From Pseudophaeobacter arcticus DSM 23566 (GTDB taxonomy: Bacteria > Pseudomonadota > Alphaproteobacteria > Rhodobacterales > Rhodobacteraceae), in the NCBI RefSeq assembly GCF_000473205.1, contig NZ_KI421507.1, positions 717,934-781,933 of the forward strand: a stretch of 64,000 bases of DNA. The letters run 5' to 3'. The notes under the pieces were generated by a model that worked only from the letters and a program-made list of their open reading frames with translations, did not search any database and was not told where the DNA came from. The position numbers were made by a program, and so were the translations under genes. Each line of letters opens with the position of its first letter. The first letter of the stretch is position 1. This document shows, piece by piece, positions 17,837 through 27,411 of the stretch.

Positions 17837-18048
17837 CGCTGCCGCCCTCAAACTGAGATATGCACAAACGCCCCTGACTTGTCTCCTGAGCGCGCCCCAA
17901 TCTCTCTGCAGCTGCTGCCGAGAGCTTGGGGCTGACCCCTTTGCCTTCGGTGGTCATTTGCCCCCAGGCCCTTTGGTGTCGGAATTCCATTGCGCCATTC
18001 ATCAACGCGATGAGTGAGGGGGATTTTTGCGGCTCCGGGGCAGGGCAC

Positions 18049-20940
18049 TCAGGCTGGGGCCAAATGCAACAAATCCCGTCGTTTCAGACTGTGGCGGGCC
18101 AAGTCACCATAGATCTGGCGGGCATGGCGACGGCCATATGAGCCGACCAGCCCATATACCGGAACCAGTTCCGGGAACAACTCAAACAGTTCTTTCAGAT
18201 CTTTGGCTGACAGGCCACGAATTGCCTCTGGGCCGGGCCAAAAGGTCTCTGTCGCGATGCCTTCGGCAAAAACCACCTCATGGTGTTCGGTCATGAGATG
18301 AACATAGGTGACGCCGTGGAGGGCATCAGCCTGCAGCCTACAGGTGCCGTCGATTTCGGCCAGCAGTTTGGCTGAGAGAAAGCGCTCGCCGACCGGCGTG
18401 TCGTGTTCAAAGGTCCTTTGATTGACCAATAAGCGATGCTGTGGTGACACAAGCATGGGCCGGTCGGGGGACAACACCCCGTCTGGGCGAATGCAATAGG
18501 GGCGCAGATGCGGACGCTGCGCGAGTTCAGCCCGGTCCAGCCTGCGTTTTCCGACCCATATCACCGGTTGATACCCATTGTCAGCCGTTTGCAGAAGATC
18601 CCCCACTTGGATTTGCCCTGCGGGCACTGCGCCGCGCTTGGTGGCCAGCAGAACCTCGGGCGTAAAGCAGGGAATACCTGCAGAATGGAGTTGTGAGGCG
18701 CTTGTAATCTGAGCCGGAGCCACCCCTTCCAGAACCAGACTTTCCCCGCCTGGAAACGAGAGCAGGGCATTGCCAAACCCATCGTCGGAAACCGTAACAT
18801 CCTGGGTCCGGATACTGCCGCCGAACCCGGTGCCGCCGGTCAGATCGGAGACATCGAGCTGGTCATTGAAAAACCCATCGCTGTCGTCATCCGAGACACT
18901 GAAATCACTGACCGTATCAATGCCGCCGGTGGAGGTCAGGACGAACTGGTCGTAGCCAGCTCCGCCGGAAATGGAATCGTCTCCAGCGCCAAATGTAATG
19001 GTGTCATCACCAGCCCCGGCATCAATCACAACGCCAGCGGTGTCGGCGGAGGCATCCACCACATCCGCCTGATCGGTAAGCGTCAGGGCCTCAATTTCGG
19101 AGAAGGTGATGGTGTCGGCGCCATCCGAGATGGTGCCAGCTTCATCCGCGGTGAAGGTGACTGACACGCCCGAGGCCGTGACGCCGGTAAGATCCACCGT
19201 ATCATAGTCAACTCCGGCCTCGCCACCGGTCAGGGTGTCGTTGCCAAAGCCGTCGGACATCCTGAATGTATCAGCCCCGGATTCACCGTACATCAGATCG
19301 GCACCGCCGCCACCGATGAGCAGATCATTGTCGTTGCCGCCATACATGGTGTCGTCGCCGTCACCACCGTCCAGGGTGTCGTTGCCGTCGGTTGCAATGA
19401 TGCTGTCGTTGCCTACGCCGCCGACCAGACTATCGTCCCCGGCTGAGTTGTGCAGCGTATCATCGCCTTCGCCGCCGATCAGTGTATCATTGCCCAGGCC
19501 GGTTGACAGGCTGTCGTTGCCAAGGCCACCTTCGATATAGTCGTCGCCGTCGCCGCCAGAGATCGTATCGCCGCCATCCCCCCCAATCAGGGTGTCATTG
19601 CCCGCACCGCCATCCATGACATCATCGCCGGCGCCGCCGTCCAGGCTGTCATCCCCCAGTTCGCCGTACATCAGGTCGGCGTCGCCGCCGCCAACAAGCA
19701 GATCGTTGTCATTGCCGCCATAAAGGGTGTCGTTGCCATCGCCCCCTTCCAGCGTGTCATTGCCGTCTGTCGCCACAATGCTGTCATTCCCGACCCCACC
19801 GACCAGACTGTCATCCCCAGCGGAGTTGTGGATCGTATCATTGCCTTCGCCGCCGAGCACGGTATCGTTGCCGATCCCGGCTGAGAGAGAGTCGTCGCCT
19901 TCGCCGCCGTCGATGTAGTCGTCCCCGTCGCCACCCGACATGGTGTCGCCCCCAGCGCCCCCAATCAGGGTATCCGCGCCAACACCACCGTCGATGCTGT
20001 CGTTGCCATCGCCGCCATCCAGGCTGTCGTTGCCCTCCTCGCCCAGCAGGACGTCGTCCCCGCCCTGGCCAAAAACAACATCATCACCGACCCCGGCCAA
20101 AATAGTATCCGCGCCCTGGTCGATAATGGTAACAACCGGATCGTCAAGAACATCGCCCGAAAGGGTGAAACCTGAATATCCCTGCCGCGTTTGTAGCGTG
20201 AATTCGATCGAGGAACGGTCTTCGAACTGCGCCGAGAACCAGGCATCCTGATCTGTATATGCGTTTATTTCCGACCCGGTGGCCGTGACCGTTGAGCCAT
20301 CTATTGTTGTCGTCAATGACGAGTCGGATGAGACCCCGAAGGAGGTAAAGCTATTGCCATCCACAATGACGGCTTCAGAATCGCCAACATAGGTGTTGTC
20401 GTCAATATCGTTGAAGGTCGCTGTCGAATTCAGATAAACGGGCTCGCCGGTTGCCGGATCATAGAACTCCAGACGGAATGTTGCCCGGTCACCGGATGCA
20501 TTGCCATCCAAAAAGACCTCGGCACCTTCATCATAGCCGAATTCCACCCACATGTCGGGGTTGGTTTTTTCGACCAGGACCAAGCGTCCCCAGACCTTGC
20601 TGCCGTCCTCCAGGGTCGCGACGTCTCTGAAGATGGCATAATCACCTGCAGACCCCAGCCCGCCATCATGAGAAACGGTTTCCAGATTGGCAAGTTTCAG
20701 CGACAGAGGCGTTGCATCAACACCCTGCGCAAAGCCATCCCCCATATCACCATAGATGACATCGTTGCCGTCACCTGCATCAATAAGGTCGTTGCCCTCT
20801 TCACCGGCAACAGTATCCGCACCGGCCCCTGCGTCGACAACATCATCGCCGGTGGAACCGCCCAGCAGGTTGTCGCCCTCGTCGCCTTTGTGGCTGGTAT
20901 TGCTTGCGATAAGGTCAGTTACCCAATCTGGTCTAGCCAT
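18049..20940 (-). CDS. Secreted RTX calcium-binding protein with C-terminal Hint domain
   Basis: 963 aa and strongly acidic. RTX nonapeptides (GGxGxDxLx type) lie at about 22-65, 275-555 and 640-665. The non-repetitive part at 66-265 may be the adhesive or enzymatic region. Residues about 757-905 are a Hint (hedgehog/intein) domain beginning at Cys758 (GIPCFTPEVLLAT), with a conserved SPQHRLLV segment. There is no signal peptide, as expected for type I secretion. No ABC exporter is adjacent. The RTX array contains a recent internal duplication (listed separately). The Hint domain suggests self-cleavage or attachment after export; this is inference. Confidence 0.88.
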   Translation of the reverse strand: MARPDWVTDLIASNTSHKGDEGDNLLGGSTGDDVVDAGAGADTVAGEEGNDLIDAGDGNDVIYGDMGDGFAQGVDATPLSLKLANLETVSHDGGLGSAGDYAIFRDVATLEDGSKVWGRLVLVEKTNPDMWVEFGYDEGAEVFLDGNASGDRATFRLEFYDPATGEPVYLNSTATFNDIDDNTYVGDSEAVIVDGNSFTSFGVSSDSSLTTTIDGSTVTATGSEINAYTDQDAWFSAQFEDRSSIEFTLQTRQGYSGFTLSGDVLDDPVVTIIDQGADTILAGVGDDVVFGQGGDDVLLGEEGNDSLDGGDGNDSIDGGVGADTLIGGAGGDTMSGGDGDDYIDGGEGDDSLSAGIGNDTVLGGEGNDTIHNSAGDDSLVGGVGNDSIVATDGNDTLEGGDGNDTLYGGNDNDLLVGGGDADLMYGELGDDSLDGGAGDDVMDGGAGNDTLIGGDGGDTISGGDGDDYIEGGLGNDSLSTGLGNDTLIGGEGDDTLHNSAGDDSLVGGVGNDSIIATDGNDTLDGGDGDDTMYGGNDNDLLIGGGGADLMYGESGADTFRMSDGFGNDTLTGGEAGVDYDTVDLTGVTASGVSVTFTADEAGTISDGADTITFSEIEALTLTDQADVVDASADTAGVVIDAGAGDDTITFGAGDDSISGGAGYDQFVLTSTGGIDTVSDFSVSDDDSDGFFNDQLDVSDLTGGTGFGGSIRTQDVTVSDDGFGNALLSFPGGESLVLEGVAPAQITSASQLHSAGIPCFTPEVLLATKRGAVPAGQIQVGDLLQTADNGYQPVIWVGKRRLDRAELAQRPHLRPYCIRPDGVLSPDRPMLVSPQHRLLVNQRTFEHDTPVGERFLSAKLLAEIDGTCRLQADALHGVTYVHLMTEHHEVVFAEGIATETFWPGPEAIRGLSAKDLKELFELFPELVPVYGLVGSYGRRHARQIYGDLARHSLKRRDLLHLAPA
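19270..20007 (-). repeat. Tandem duplication of about 120 codons inside the RTX gene
   Basis: Residues about 312-431 (19648-20007) and 438-557 (19270-19629) are nearly identical in order and spacing, including the non-canonical block HNSAGDDSLVGGVGNDSI. The period is 126 codons. This is a segmental duplication of some 14 RTX repeats. Confidence 0.85.
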
Positions 20941-21430
20941 CTATTCCACCCAAATTCCTGCCGAACAGTTTTCACTCACGTGGAAGGATACGGGGAAGGT
21001 CTATAAAATGAGGTAAACCGGGTATCGCTTGTGATGTTTTTGTTCAGAAGGTCCGGCGAACGGATGTCCTCACCCGAGGCTCGGAACGCGCAGGCAGGAC
21101 AGGCTGCGGCCAGGCTGCGGACAATCTGCGGGCAGGGAGCGGGACTGCGGAGAACGGTCATCATGTGTATGATCATGTCATTCTCACTCCCTTGCATCCG
21201 GCGGATATCACCTGAAACGGGGGCCGTATTTACCGAGCCGTTCGAATTTTGCGCCGAGATTTTCCAGGCTCACGAAAGCAACGGGGGCAGGTCATTGGGC
21301 AAACAGCTCCCTTGAGGGGAGATTGGCGTTTCTGGAACCAAATACTTTTACGCGGGAAAGGCCTCTGCCCCCCAGACACACCCATTTCAGTCTACATCCA
21401 AGAGAGAAACATTAGGTGATGTTGGGAAAG
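20941..21430. other. 490 bp gap upstream of the RTX gene
   Basis: Promoter region of the reverse-strand RTX gene and 3' side of tRNA-Glu. A short CAGGCTGCGG repeat occurs around 21100-21120. An open frame at 21031-21315 has no motif and unconvincing composition. I see no gene. Confidence 0.5.
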
Positions 21431-21505
21431 TGGCAGCCCGTAGGGGAGTCGAACCCCTCTTTTCAGGTTGAAAACCTGACGTCCTAACCGATAGACGAAC
21501 GGGCC
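21431..21505 (-). tRNA. tRNA-Glu (TTC)
   Basis: Cloverleaf on the reverse strand. The acceptor stem is GGCCCGT/ACGGGCT (with a G-U first pair), followed by discriminator G and an encoded CCA. The anticodon loop reads TTTTCAA with anticodon TTC, and the T loop is GTTCGAC. It sits between the RTX gene and recJ. Confidence 0.96.
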
Positions 21506-21624
21506 ACTTGCTGTGGAGCGGTGTTTAGTTTCTCTGTGCCAAAGCCGCAAGGTAAAAAATGCCTCCGAGTGAGAATTTTTTGAGATGGCCCAGAGAGCTT
21601 ATATTTTAAAGGGTCTGGCTTGGA

Positions 21625-23370
21625 TCAACTGGCTTCGGCCGCATCTTCCAATCGCAGTTGCGGGCTTTGGCGGCCTCCCCAACTATTGATTTCCAGCCGA
21701 CCGGCAAAATGGAATCGTGCGCCGCCATGTTCCAGCAGACGCGGTCCCATCGCCGTATCAAATGCCCCAAAGCAAATTGCATCCAGAGTGCCGCCAACCC
21801 CATCGGTCAGCGACAGCTTCAGGTGGGTTTCCCCAATCCGTTTGGCAAAACGGATGGCGAGATCTGGAAAGCCATAGCGCGGTGCGGGCGCGCCAGCCCC
21901 AAAGGGGCCTGCCTGTTCGATCTGTTCGATCAGATCAATACTGGCCGCCCCGGGCATCAGCATTCCATCCAGTTTCAAATCTGTCGGCCCCAGGCCTCCT
22001 GCGCCCTGCTTGGCCAACAGATCGCTGAGACGCTGCATGGCCACCTCCAGCTTATCCTCCGCCACCGTCAGCCCTGCGGCCATCTTGTGCCCGCCGCCTT
22101 TGAGCAACAGCCCCTCTGCCGCAGTGCGCTGGATGGCAACGCCAAGATCGATGCCGCTCACCGAACGTCCCGAGCCTTTGCCCTCACCATTGTGCAGGCC
22201 GATGACCACCGCCGGGCGCCCCGCCGCCTCTTTCAGGCGGGACGCAACGATGCCGACAACGCCCGGGTGCCAGCCCTCGCCGGCCGCCCAGACCAGGGGC
22301 GCGTCAAAGCCTCGGGCCTCTGCCTGCTCCATGGCGGCAGCCCGCACCGCGTTTTCGATATCGCGCCGTTCCGTATTCAGCTGATCCAGGCGTTCGGCCA
22401 GGGCGGCGGCCTCATGCGGATTATCCGTTGCCAGCAGGCGGGCGCCCAGATCGGCCTTGCCGATGCGCCCACCCGCATTGACGCGTGGCCCCAGCAAAAA
22501 GCCAAGATGATAGGTCGATGGTGCTGCATCCATGCGGGACACATCGGCCAGGGCCACCAGACCAGGGCGCTGGCGTGCCCCCAGAACTTTCAGCCCCTGG
22601 CGCACCAGGGCCCGGTTTGCCCCAATCAGTGGGGCAACATCGGCCACGGTTGCAAGCGCGACAAGGTCCAGCAGGCTCATCAGATCCGGGCCGGTGCCCA
22701 GCCCCTTTTCCCGGGCCTGCCGCCGGACTTCCACCAGCATCAGAAACACCACGCCGGCGGCGCAGAAATACCCCAGCTCACCATCCTCATCCTGACGGTT
22801 GGGATTCACCACCGCAACGCAATCCGGCAGGGTCTCGCCGCCCAGGTGGTGGTCCAGGACAATGACATCCGCGCCCTTGGCCGCAGCAATCGGCCCATGC
22901 GAAAGCGTGCCGCAGTCGACGCAGACAATCAGATCATGCGCGCGTGCCAGCCCCGCCATGGCCTCGTCATTGGGGCCATAGCCCTCGTCGATGCGATCAG
23001 GAATATACACGGTCGCCTGCAGCCCCATTGTCCGCAGCCAGACCAGCAACAGCGCTGCTGAGCTGCCACCATCCACATCGTAATCGGCAAAAATCGCGAT
23101 GCGCTGGCGTTTCTCAACCGCGTCCAGAAAACGCGCAGCGGCCAGCTCCATATCCTTCATACTGCGCGGATCCGGCAGCAGGTCTTTCAGATGTGGTGTG
23201 AGAAAACCAAGGGCTTCATGGGGGGGGACACCGCGACGGGCCAGCACCTGACACAGCGGCGCGGGCAAGCCGGTCTGCTGCGCCATATGTTCGGCGGCAC
23301 GTTCAAGATCAATGCCAAGCCCCAGCCAGCGGCGGCCTGTCAGCGAGTTTTCAACCCCAAGAAAGCTCAT
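21625..23370 (-). CDS. recJ: Single-stranded-DNA-specific exonuclease
   Basis: 581 aa. It is a 5'-3' single-strand exonuclease of recombination and mismatch repair. The DHH phosphoesterase motifs are visible: FADYDVDG at about 94-101, CVDCG, and VLDHH at about 170. These are followed by the DHHA1 domain with GGGHKMAAGLTV and an OB domain. GAGG precedes the ATG. It follows glpX on the same strand across a 125 bp spacer that contains a dispersed repeat and a hairpin. Confidence 0.96.
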   Translation of the reverse strand: MSFLGVENSLTGRRWLGLGIDLERAAEHMAQQTGLPAPLCQVLARRGVPPHEALGFLTPHLKDLLPDPRSMKDMELAAARFLDAVEKRQRIAIFADYDVDGGSSAALLLVWLRTMGLQATVYIPDRIDEGYGPNDEAMAGLARAHDLIVCVDCGTLSHGPIAAAKGADVIVLDHHLGGETLPDCVAVVNPNRQDEDGELGYFCAAGVVFLMLVEVRRQAREKGLGTGPDLMSLLDLVALATVADVAPLIGANRALVRQGLKVLGARQRPGLVALADVSRMDAAPSTYHLGFLLGPRVNAGGRIGKADLGARLLATDNPHEAAALAERLDQLNTERRDIENAVRAAAMEQAEARGFDAPLVWAAGEGWHPGVVGIVASRLKEAAGRPAVVIGLHNGEGKGSGRSVSGIDLGVAIQRTAAEGLLLKGGGHKMAAGLTVAEDKLEVAMQRLSDLLAKQGAGGLGPTDLKLDGMLMPGAASIDLIEQIEQAGPFGAGAPAPRYGFPDLAIRFAKRIGETHLKLSLTDGVGGTLDAICFGAFDTAMGPRLLEHGGARFHFAGRLEINSWGGRQSPQLRLEDAAEAS

Positions 23371-23419
23371 GGCTCTACCTCATCTATGGAAAAGGGCCGG
23401 ACCCGAATGGATCCAGCCC

Positions 23420-23451
23420 TTCATTTGGCCTAAAATATCCCCGCCGGAGGC
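23420..23451 (-). repeat. Dispersed intergenic repeat, copy 1
   Basis: Read on the reverse strand: GCCTCCGGCGGGGATATTTT followed by AGGCCAAATGAA. It shares its core with copies at 36610-36641 and 56611-56640. Next to it, AGCGGC-GCAA-GCCGCT (23452-23467) forms a stable tetraloop hairpin in the glpX-recJ spacer. Confidence 0.6.
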
Positions 23452-23495
23452 AGCGGCGCAAGCCGCTTTTGCCCAGACAGATCAGCGCCGAGTGC

Positions 23496-24467
23496 TTAAA
23501 CCGGAGTGCGGTAGGACATCCGCCGTACAGAACCGGTTTTTGAGCGCATCAGCAGCGTGGTGGTCTCAACCCAGCCGGGCTGGCGCTTGATTTCGGGCAA
23601 CAGCGAGCCACCGGTGACGCCAGTGGCGGCAAAGATCACATCCTGGGTCACCATTTCGTCGCGGCTGTAAATCCGATCCAGGTCGGTGATACCAGCCTTG
23701 GCGGCGCGGCCCTTTTCGTCATCGTTGCGGAACAACAGGCGACCAAACATCTGGCCGCCCATACATTTCAGCGCAGCAGCGGCAAGAACACCCTCCGGCG
23801 CGCCGCCTTGGCCCATGTACATGTCGATGCCGGTGGTTTCGGATTCGGCGCAATGCATCACCCCGGCAACATCGCCATCGGTGATCAGGCGAATGGCCGC
23901 GCCGGTTTCGCGGACCTCGGCAATCATCGCCTCATGACGGGGGCGTTCCAGAATGCAGACAGTGATGTCAGAGGGCGCGCAGCCCTTTGCCGCGGCCAAT
24001 GCCTCAACCCGCTCACGCGGCGACATATCCAGCGTGACAACGCCTTCGGGATAGCCGGGGCCCACGGCCAGCTTGTCCATATAGGTGTCGGGCGCGTGCA
24101 GCATCGAGCCGCGCGGCCCCATGGCAATCACGGTCAAGGCGTTGGGCATGTCCTTGGCGGTCAGCGTGGTGCCTTCCAGCGGGTCCAGCGCAATATCAAC
24201 GCCGGGGCCATTGCCGGTGCCAACTTCTTCACCAATATAGAGCATCGGCGCTTCGTCGCGCTCGCCTTCACCAATGACCACGACACCTTTGATGTCGAGC
24301 AGGTTCAGCTGTTCGCGCATGGCGTTCACGGCCGCCTGATCTGCGGCCTTTTCGTCACCACGTCCAATCAGCGAGGCAGAGGCCAGAGCAGCCTGTTCGG
24401 CGACCCGGGCAAGGCCCAGAGACAGCATACGGTCGTGGAAGGGGGTATCGGAGGAGGTCTGGGTCAT
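23496..24467 (-). CDS. glpX: Class II fructose-1,6-bisphosphatase
   Basis: 323 aa metal-dependent FBPase of gluconeogenesis. Signature segments include GEGERDEAPMLYIGEEVG and the metal/phosphate site DPLEGTT. The start at 24467 (MTQTSSDTPFHD) is preferred; the longer frame adds 14 residues without a better ribosome binding site. It lies downstream of hom on the same strand (155 bp gap), an order I recall from other Rhodobacteraceae. Confidence 0.95.
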   Translation of the reverse strand: MTQTSSDTPFHDRMLSLGLARVAEQAALASASLIGRGDEKAADQAAVNAMREQLNLLDIKGVVVIGEGERDEAPMLYIGEEVGTGNGPGVDIALDPLEGTTLTAKDMPNALTVIAMGPRGSMLHAPDTYMDKLAVGPGYPEGVVTLDMSPRERVEALAAAKGCAPSDITVCILERPRHEAMIAEVRETGAAIRLITDGDVAGVMHCAESETTGIDMYMGQGGAPEGVLAAAALKCMGGQMFGRLLFRNDDEKGRAAKAGITDLDRIYSRDEMVTQDVIFAATGVTGGSLLPEIKRQPGWVETTTLLMRSKTGSVRRMSYRTPV

Positions 24468-24622
24468 ACTCAATATCCTGTTAAAATCCGGGCGGGCTGC
24501 CTGTCGCATAGCCTTTTGCAGGGGGGACGGGCAAGGGATGATAGCGCAAGCTAGGGCAGTAAGGCGCGCGCTGTGCCCTCAGGGGAGCAGGTTTTGCGCG
24601 CCGCTACCGTTTTAAGGGAGAG

Positions 24623-25909
24623 CTACAGCTCTTCGATACGCAGGGCGACGGGGGCACCGTCGACAACACTGGTCTGCGCCAGCGCCTCGATGGCGATATC
24701 CAGCGCGGCGGAGGTGCATTTGTGGGTCACGATCAGCACCGGCGCGGTCGGCTCCGAGTGGCTATATTGGCGCATCCGATCGATCGAGATCCCGGCATCA
24801 CCCAGGGCGGTGGCCACTTTGGCCAGGGCGCCGGGTTTGTCCTGCAAGGCCAGGCGCAGATAATAGGGGGCAGGTAGGCCGGTCCGGGCGGCGGGGATCT
24901 CTTGCAGGGTGGTGGCGGGCTGGCCAAAGGTGGTAATGCGCAGGCCCCGCGCCAGATCGCAGATATCGCCAAGCACCGCACTGGCGGTGGGACCTTCGCC
25001 GGCGCCAGGACCGCGCAGCACAACCTGTTCCACTGCGTCGCCTTCGATCACCACCATATTGGTGCCGCCTTCCAGCTGCCCCAGGGGTGAGTTTGCCGGC
25101 ACCAGGCAGGGGGTCATCCGCTGCTCAAGCCCGCGGGCGGTACGTTGCGCCACGCCAAGCAGTTTGATCCGGTAGCCCATATCGGCGGCGTGGCGAATGT
25201 CGTCGATGGCAATACGCTGGATGCCTTGCAGCACCACGTCGTCAAAGGCGGGTTTGCTGCCAAAGGCAATCGAAGCCAGCAGCGCCAGTTTGTGGCCGGC
25301 ATCAATGCCGCCAACGTCCAGATTGGGATCTGCTTCGAGATAGCCAAGTCGGCCGCATTCGTCGAACAGGGTATTGTATCCGTCGCCGGTGGCCTCCATC
25401 CGGGTGAGGATATAGTTGCAGGTGCCGTTCATCACCCCCATGATCCGAGTGACCTGATTCCCGGCCAGGCTTTCGGTCAGGGATTTGACCACGGGGATGC
25501 CGCCGGCCACGGCAGCTTCAAACCGGATCACTTGTCCTGCGGCTTCGGCCTGTTCGGCCAGGGCCTGACCGTGGATCGCCAACAGGGCCTTATTGGCGGT
25601 GACCACATCCTTGCCCGAGGCCAATGCCGCCTCAGTTGCGTCCTTGGCGGCCCCGTCATGGCCGCCCATCAGTTCCACAAAAACGTCCACGTCATCGCGT
25701 TTGGCCAGGGCCACCGGATCGGTCTCCCAGGCATATCCGGACAATGAAACGCCGCGATCTTTGTCGGCGTCGCGGGCCGATACCGCCGTGATGACCACCG
25801 CCCGGCCTGTGCGAGTCTCCAGCATTTCTGCCTGGCGGCGGACGATTTTTACCACGCCGACGCCTACCGTGCCCAAACCTGCAATCCCAAGACGAAGCGG
25901 TTTTGTCAT
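24623..25909 (-). CDS. hom: Homoserine dehydrogenase
   Basis: 428 aa. It reduces aspartate semialdehyde to homoserine for threonine and methionine synthesis. The NAD(P) loop is GLGTVGVG at about 10-17. The catalytic core is seen in MNGTCNYIL and in the segment GGIDAGHKLALLASIAF. A C-terminal ACT domain (about 350-428; DKPGALAKVATALGDAGISI) would give feedback inhibition by threonine. AAGGA precedes the ATG at 25909 by 10 nt, so the shorter start is chosen. Confidence 0.96.
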   Translation of the reverse strand: MTKPLRLGIAGLGTVGVGVVKIVRRQAEMLETRTGRAVVITAVSARDADKDRGVSLSGYAWETDPVALAKRDDVDVFVELMGGHDGAAKDATEAALASGKDVVTANKALLAIHGQALAEQAEAAGQVIRFEAAVAGGIPVVKSLTESLAGNQVTRIMGVMNGTCNYILTRMEATGDGYNTLFDECGRLGYLEADPNLDVGGIDAGHKLALLASIAFGSKPAFDDVVLQGIQRIAIDDIRHAADMGYRIKLLGVAQRTARGLEQRMTPCLVPANSPLGQLEGGTNMVVIEGDAVEQVVLRGPGAGEGPTASAVLGDICDLARGLRITTFGQPATTLQEIPAARTGLPAPYYLRLALQDKPGALAKVATALGDAGISIDRMRQYSHSEPTAPVLIVTHKCTSAALDIAIEALAQTSVVDGAPVALRIEEL

Positions 25910-26130
25910 AGCCGGAGATCCTTTTTGTTTCATCTGTGTTGTCTCGCCTTAGCGGGTTCAGAGAAAGGGTGCAACGGCGCTGCTAAAAGCGGCCAGGCGA
26001 ATCCCCCGAAAAACCGCGCTCTGGTGCTGTCATTTTGACCGCCACGGGGCGCGCGACCAGTCAAACAAATTTGCCCCCCTGATGGGATCAAAGTGGCGGC
26101 GTCAAACACGAGAAGGCTGGTCGCGAACGA

Positions 26131-26394
26131 TCAGTTTGTTGCGCGGCGGAGCGCATCGGCCCGGCGCTGCAGACTGTTGCTGCGCGCATTCAGGTTTTTC
26201 TCCAGCTGCGCGCTTTCCTGATCGGGAAGTGGCTGCAGGGGAACCAGTTCCTCTATAGGCAACAGAGGCGGGTAGTCGGCATTGCGCAGCTCTGGCGTCA
26301 GTTGATTTTTGAGCTCGGGGTCATTGCTGCAACCGGCAAGAGCCGCAATGCCTAAGCTGGCGCAGAGTAGGGTCAGAGGCAGGGAGCGGGTCAT
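26131..26394 (-). CDS. Small lipoprotein
   Basis: 87 aa. It has a lipoprotein signal peptide with lipobox LAGC (Cys22), then a short proline-rich stretch and a C-terminal helix rich in Gln, Asn and Arg. AAGGAAAA precedes the ATG. It resembles small conserved lipoproteins found near hom in Rhodobacteraceae. The function is unknown. It is divergent from the TetR gene, so its promoter overlaps the TetR operator region. Confidence 0.8.
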   Translation of the reverse strand: MTRSLPLTLLCASLGIAALAGCSNDPELKNQLTPELRNADYPPLLPIEELVPLQPLPDQESAQLEKNLNARSNSLQRRADALRRATN

Positions 26395-26541
26395 GTGGTT
26401 TTCCTTTGGCCTTCCCCTTGATGCACAATCATTGCGCGGGGTACAAGGCAGTGCTGCCCTGGGGGTGCAGAATTTCGTTCTGCCTGTTTTCTGATCGGGC
26501 GCAGGTTTCTGGTGAATGTATATGTCGCGGGGGGCTTTTTT

Positions 26542-26557
26542 CTGAACGAATGTTCAG
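26542..26557. promoter_or_regulatory. Putative TetR operator
   Basis: Inverted repeat CTGAAC-GAAT-GTTCAG, 13 bp before the TetR-family ATG. Its position and form fit autoregulation, possibly also of the divergent lipoprotein gene. Confidence 0.6.
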
Positions 26558-26570
26558 TTAACGTGATTTT

Positions 26571-27158
26571 ATGGCACGTACGCAAGGTTCACATTCTGAT
26601 ATCACCGGCCCACGCATCCGCCGCGCGGCGCTGCGGCTGTTTGCGCAGCATGGCTATGCGGCGGTTTCGATGCGGCAGATTGCCAAGGAGGTCGGCGTTC
26701 AGGCCGGGGCCTTGTATAACTACATCCCGGACAAGCAAAGCCTGCTGCACTCCTTGATGGAGGGCCACATGCGTGAGCTTTTGGCGGCTTGGCAGGAACA
26801 GGAAAAACCACAGGACGCCCTGGCGCTGCTGGAGCAGTTTGTCCGCTTTCACATCGGGTTTCATATGCAGCGCTCTGATGAGGTTTTTATCGCCTATATG
26901 GAGCTGCGCAACCTGAGCGATGAGAATTTTGCAGCCATCGAGTCCCTGCGACGGACCTATGAGGACGCGCTGGAAGCGGTGCTGAAGCAAGGGGTCGAGG
27001 AGGGGCAGTTCACCCTGGCGGATACCAAGATCGCCACTCTGGCGGTGATTGCCATGCTGAACGGTGTGATGACCTGGTATCGCAGCGGCGGGCGTCTGTC
27101 GCTCGACGAGGTGGAAAATGTCTATTGGGACATGGTTCGCAAATCCGTCACCGCCTGA
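26571..27158 (+). CDS. TetR-family transcriptional regulator
   Basis: 195 aa. The N-terminal helix-turn-helix (about 15-60) has the segment ALRLFAQHGYAAVSMRQIAK and ends GALYNYIPDKQSLL. The C-terminal ligand domain ends in a long helix. The palindromic site just upstream suggests autoregulation. Similar regulators control acyl-CoA catabolism in related genomes, but no such genes are adjacent here, so the target is unknown. Confidence 0.9.
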   Translation: MARTQGSHSDITGPRIRRAALRLFAQHGYAAVSMRQIAKEVGVQAGALYNYIPDKQSLLHSLMEGHMRELLAAWQEQEKPQDALALLEQFVRFHIGFHMQRSDEVFIAYMELRNLSDENFAAIESLRRTYEDALEAVLKQGVEEGQFTLADTKIATLAVIAMLNGVMTWYRSGGRLSLDEVENVYWDMVRKSVTA

Positions 27159-27297
27159 GATCTGGCTGTGACGTGACCAATCCGGCCGTGGCGTGACCAA
27201 AAGGAGCGCTACCGCGCGAGTCTATTCTGCAAGGGGCAGGGTGACGTCTACGGCTGAACTGGTTGTCGGGCGATAGGGCGGTAAAAGGCGCTGAGAT

Positions 27298-27405
27298 GGC
27301 TTTGACGGGCAGGTCTGCCCCTCAAAGCCAACTGCAAGTATGCGAAGTTTTGCGCGTCAAGGACAAGCCGCCTTTCAGGCGGGGCCTGCGGCCTCCTTGA
27401 CTCGC
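27298..27405. repeat. Two strong hairpins between convergent genes
   Basis: First hairpin: GGCTTTGA-C-GGGCAG pairs with CTGCCC-C-TCAAAGCC around a two-base GT turn (27298-27329), with one C-C mismatch. Second: GCGCGTCAAGGA pairs with TCCTTGACTCGC (27352-27363 with 27394-27405), enclosing an inner CCGCCT-TTC-AGGCGG stem. They lie in the 253 bp spacer between convergent tetR and pirin genes and may stop transcription from both sides or be a mobile palindromic element. Confidence 0.65.
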
Positions 27406-27411
27406 GTCACA

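Noticed and set aside
19270..20007. CRISPR-like array
   Set aside because: The repetition is coding RTX sequence in frame, without constant repeats and unique spacers.
21031..21315. Forward open frame upstream of the RTX gene
   Set aside because: Composition and lack of motif or ribosome binding site make it unlikely to be coding.
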